Below the pieces are notes generated by a model that saw only the letters and a program-made list of their open reading frames with translations, searched no databases and had not been told where the DNA came from. A stretch of DNA of 5,530 nucleotides from Thermoproteota archaeon (lineage in GTDB: Archaea > Korarchaeota > Korarchaeia > Korarchaeales > Korarchaeaceae), in assembly GCA_003661265.1 (NCBI GenBank), contig QMVU01000094.1:1-5530 (forward strand), given 5' to 3'. A program made the translations under genes and the position numbers. Position 1 is the stretch's first letter. Each line of letters starts with the position of its first letter. Positions 5,453-5,530 of this stretch are shown piece after piece.

Positions 5453-5530
5453 CACGAGTTCCCCCCTAGAAGGGAATCTAATAACTGACCAACCCTCTCG
5501 GTTAGGCCTGGGAGGTGAGACTCTCTTTCA
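5452..5530 (-). CDS. rrp4: Exosome RNA-binding cap subunit Rrp4, C-terminal end only
   Basis: The reading frame entering from the right edge encodes 25 residues, [25 protein letters not shown], followed by TGA. The E-x-E-S/A-H-x-x-G-L-T-x-R/K-V/I pattern resembles the end of archaeal Rrp4, after its KH domain, and Rrp4 is the usual gene directly before rrp41 in archaea. Rrp4 forms the trimeric S1/KH cap that recruits substrate and Rrp41-Rrp42 to poly(A)-rich RNA. The stop overlaps the rrp41 ATG by one base. The identification rests on a short C-terminal fragment plus gene order; the S1 and KH domains are outside the window. Confidence 0.85.
   Translation of the reverse strand, partial: ERESHLPGLTERVGQLLDSLLGGNS

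Overview
The window is archaeal, most likely from a thermophile of the TACK lineages (Thermoproteota or Korarchaeota-like); I cannot place it more finely from sequence alone. The evidence is an archaeal exosome operon (rrp4-rrp41-rrp42), a KEOPS Pcc1 subunit, a single-domain archaeal Brix protein, ribosomal protein L37Ae, an archaeal class I CCA-adding enzyme, TATA-like boxes, and a tRNA gene without encoded CCA. The tRNA is about 73% G+C while the protein genes are clearly AT-richer, which suggests growth at high temperature.

Layout. Bases 1-849 (+) hold the C-terminal two thirds of enolase, cut by the left edge. It meets the cca gene (835-2238, -) tail to tail with a 15-bp overlap. Everything else is on the minus strand. 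Read in the direction of transcription from the right edge: the last 25 codons of rrp4 (5530-5452), rrp41 (5452-4694), rrp42 (4689-3871), rpl37ae (3878-3615), a Brix/Imp4-like gene (3603-3025), pcc1 (3053-2799), tRNA-Val(CAC) (2748-2676), an unrecognised 92-residue protein (2600-2322) and cca (2238-835). From rrp4 to pcc1 the genes abut or overlap by 1 to 29 bp and must form one operon. Two of its genes, rpl37ae and pcc1, can only start at TTG codons inside the preceding gene. After pcc1 the spacing opens to roughly 50-85 bp, and separate TATA-like boxes appear for the tRNA, the small gene and perhaps cca.

Function. Almost every minus-strand gene acts on RNA. Rrp4/Rrp41/Rrp42 form the phosphorolytic exosome, which trims, degrades and tails RNA 3' ends. 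L37Ae is a large-subunit ribosomal protein, the Brix protein a likely pre-rRNA assembly factor, and Pcc1 the dimerising subunit of the t6A-tRNA-forming KEOPS complex. The CCA enzyme makes the 3' end that this window's tRNA lacks. Enolase is a metabolic outlier on the other strand.

Points of interest: the unknown small gene between the tRNA and cca; mutually exclusive pairings and a possible 13-codon leader ORF in front of cca; a TATA box placed so that the tRNA transcript would be nearly leaderless; the TTG-start overlaps; the buried convergent 3' ends; and the absence of rpoP from its usual place after rpl37ae. I see no CRISPR array, insertion sequence or other mobile element, and no convincing wholly new multi-gene system.
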